This document shows positions 5,944-6,172 of a stretch of DNA of 6,172 nt, piece by piece (position 1 is the stretch's first letter; each line of letters starts with the position of its first letter). Both the position numbers and the translations under genes were made by a program. This DNA is from Planctomycetaceae bacterium (GTDB lineage: Bacteria; Planctomycetota; Planctomycetia; Pirellulales; Thermoguttaceae): the NCBI GenBank assembly GCA_031274385.1, contig JAISQH010000034.1, forward strand, positions 1-6,172. Direction: 5' to 3'. The notes beneath the pieces are model-generated. The model had not been told where the DNA came from, did not search any database, and worked only from the letters and a program-made list of their open reading frames with translations.

Positions 5944-5971
5944 CATGCCGATCTTAAACAAGATCGGCATG
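5944..5971 (+). terminator. Hairpin after the DUF1080 gene, probable terminator
   Basis: CATGCCGATCTT (5944-5955) pairs perfectly with AAGATCGGCATG (5960-5971) around the four-base loop AAAC, a 12-base-pair stem 84 bases after the DUF1080 stop. The bases that follow (TTGTGTTTC) are T-rich but interrupted, so it is a less than ideal intrinsic terminator. The upstream flank has few A residues, so termination on the other strand is less likely. Confidence 0.6.
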
Positions 5972-5993
5972 TTGTGTTTCGGGAGGGTATAAA

Positions 5994-6018
5994 GTTATGT
6001 TATGTTATGTTATGTTAT
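5994..6018. repeat. GTTAT pentamer repeated five times
   Basis: Five exact copies of GTTAT run from 5994 to 6018, followed by a changed unit GTTTT. A purine block GGGAGGG (5981-5987) and TATAAA (5988-5993) precede it. The tract creates several ATG codons, but each opens a frame of only about 8-11 codons, so no protein is assigned. Five-base units are prone to slippage. Confidence 0.85.
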
Positions 6019-6113
6019 GTTTTGATTAATCACTGGTAACGCAATGTTCTATTGAAAAAGCGGAAATCTGGTAACGATTAAAATTAAGATACTTCCTGCT
6101 ATTCTATTTTGCG

Positions 6114-6172
6114 ATGAAGAGTCCTTTTCCGATTTTTGCGAATCGGGCGATACATCGTAACGTACCTGTCTA
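6114..6172 (+). CDS. Possible start of a gene running off the window
   Basis: From ATG 6114 a frame stays open for 19 codons to the window end (MKSPFPIFANRAIHRNVPV). Base composition shifts here from the AT-rich gap toward the mixed codon use of the neighbouring genes (CCG, GCG, CGG). No Shine-Dalgarno sequence is visible, and the fragment is too short to assign to a family. Chance is a real alternative. Confidence 0.3.
   Translation, partial: MKSPFPIFANRAIHRNVPV

Noticed and set aside
6033..6076. 9-base direct repeat CTGGTAACG at 6033-6041 and 6068-6076
   Set aside because: Only two short copies 35 bases apart, with no associated element; too weak to call an iteron or attachment site.

Overview
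The window reads as a chromosomal segment of a bacterium with ordinary housekeeping genes. It is most likely a member of the Planctomycetota. The pointers are a secreted DUF1080 (3-keto-disaccharide hydrolase-like) protein, a family strongly expanded in that phylum, next to a stand-alone ECF sigma factor, together with compact genes separated by long AT-rich gaps. This assignment is an inference from gene content; there is no rRNA or other decisive marker here.

Five complete genes lie on the + strand. They are a class I/II PLP-dependent aminotransferase (112-1227), the ribosome-associated GTPase TypA/BipA (1351-3174), thioredoxin (3742-4068), an ECF-type RNA polymerase sigma factor (4294-4950) and an exported DUF1080 protein (5083-5859). 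A sixth gene may begin at 6114 and run off the window. I see no convincing gene on the - strand. Gaps of 123, 567, 225 and 132 bases separate the five genes, so this is more likely a row of separately controlled units than one tight operon. A good promoter candidate (3608-3635) stands before thioredoxin, and hairpins that could end transcription follow typA and the DUF1080 gene. Clear Shine-Dalgarno sequences precede only thioredoxin and the DUF1080 gene.

The genes are recognisable families; the unusual part is between them. Nearly every gap carries its own short tandem repeat, with unit lengths of 5, 7, 9, 10 or 13 bases. Two heptamer tracts (GTGGAGA at 1216-1250, TAGTCAG at 4934-4968) run into the 3' ends of genes and supply their stop codons and last few amino acids. 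A third heptamer tract (CACAATT/CCCAATT, 1271-1348) ends two bases before the typA start codon. The gap between thioredoxin and the sigma gene is mostly a 156-base element (4095-4250) with perfect 17-base terminal inverted repeats and internal nonamer arrays that also pair, resembling a MITE or a structured intergenic repeat. The thioredoxin promoter lies inside a 10-base inverted repeat with arms about five helical turns apart, suggesting an operator.

Functionally, TypA and thioredoxin fit stress and redox housekeeping, and the ECF factor could respond to an envelope signal, but no anti-sigma factor is present. Any control of the DUF1080 gene by the sigma factor is only a possibility. No CRISPR, phage, toxin-antitoxin or biosynthetic cluster is visible.
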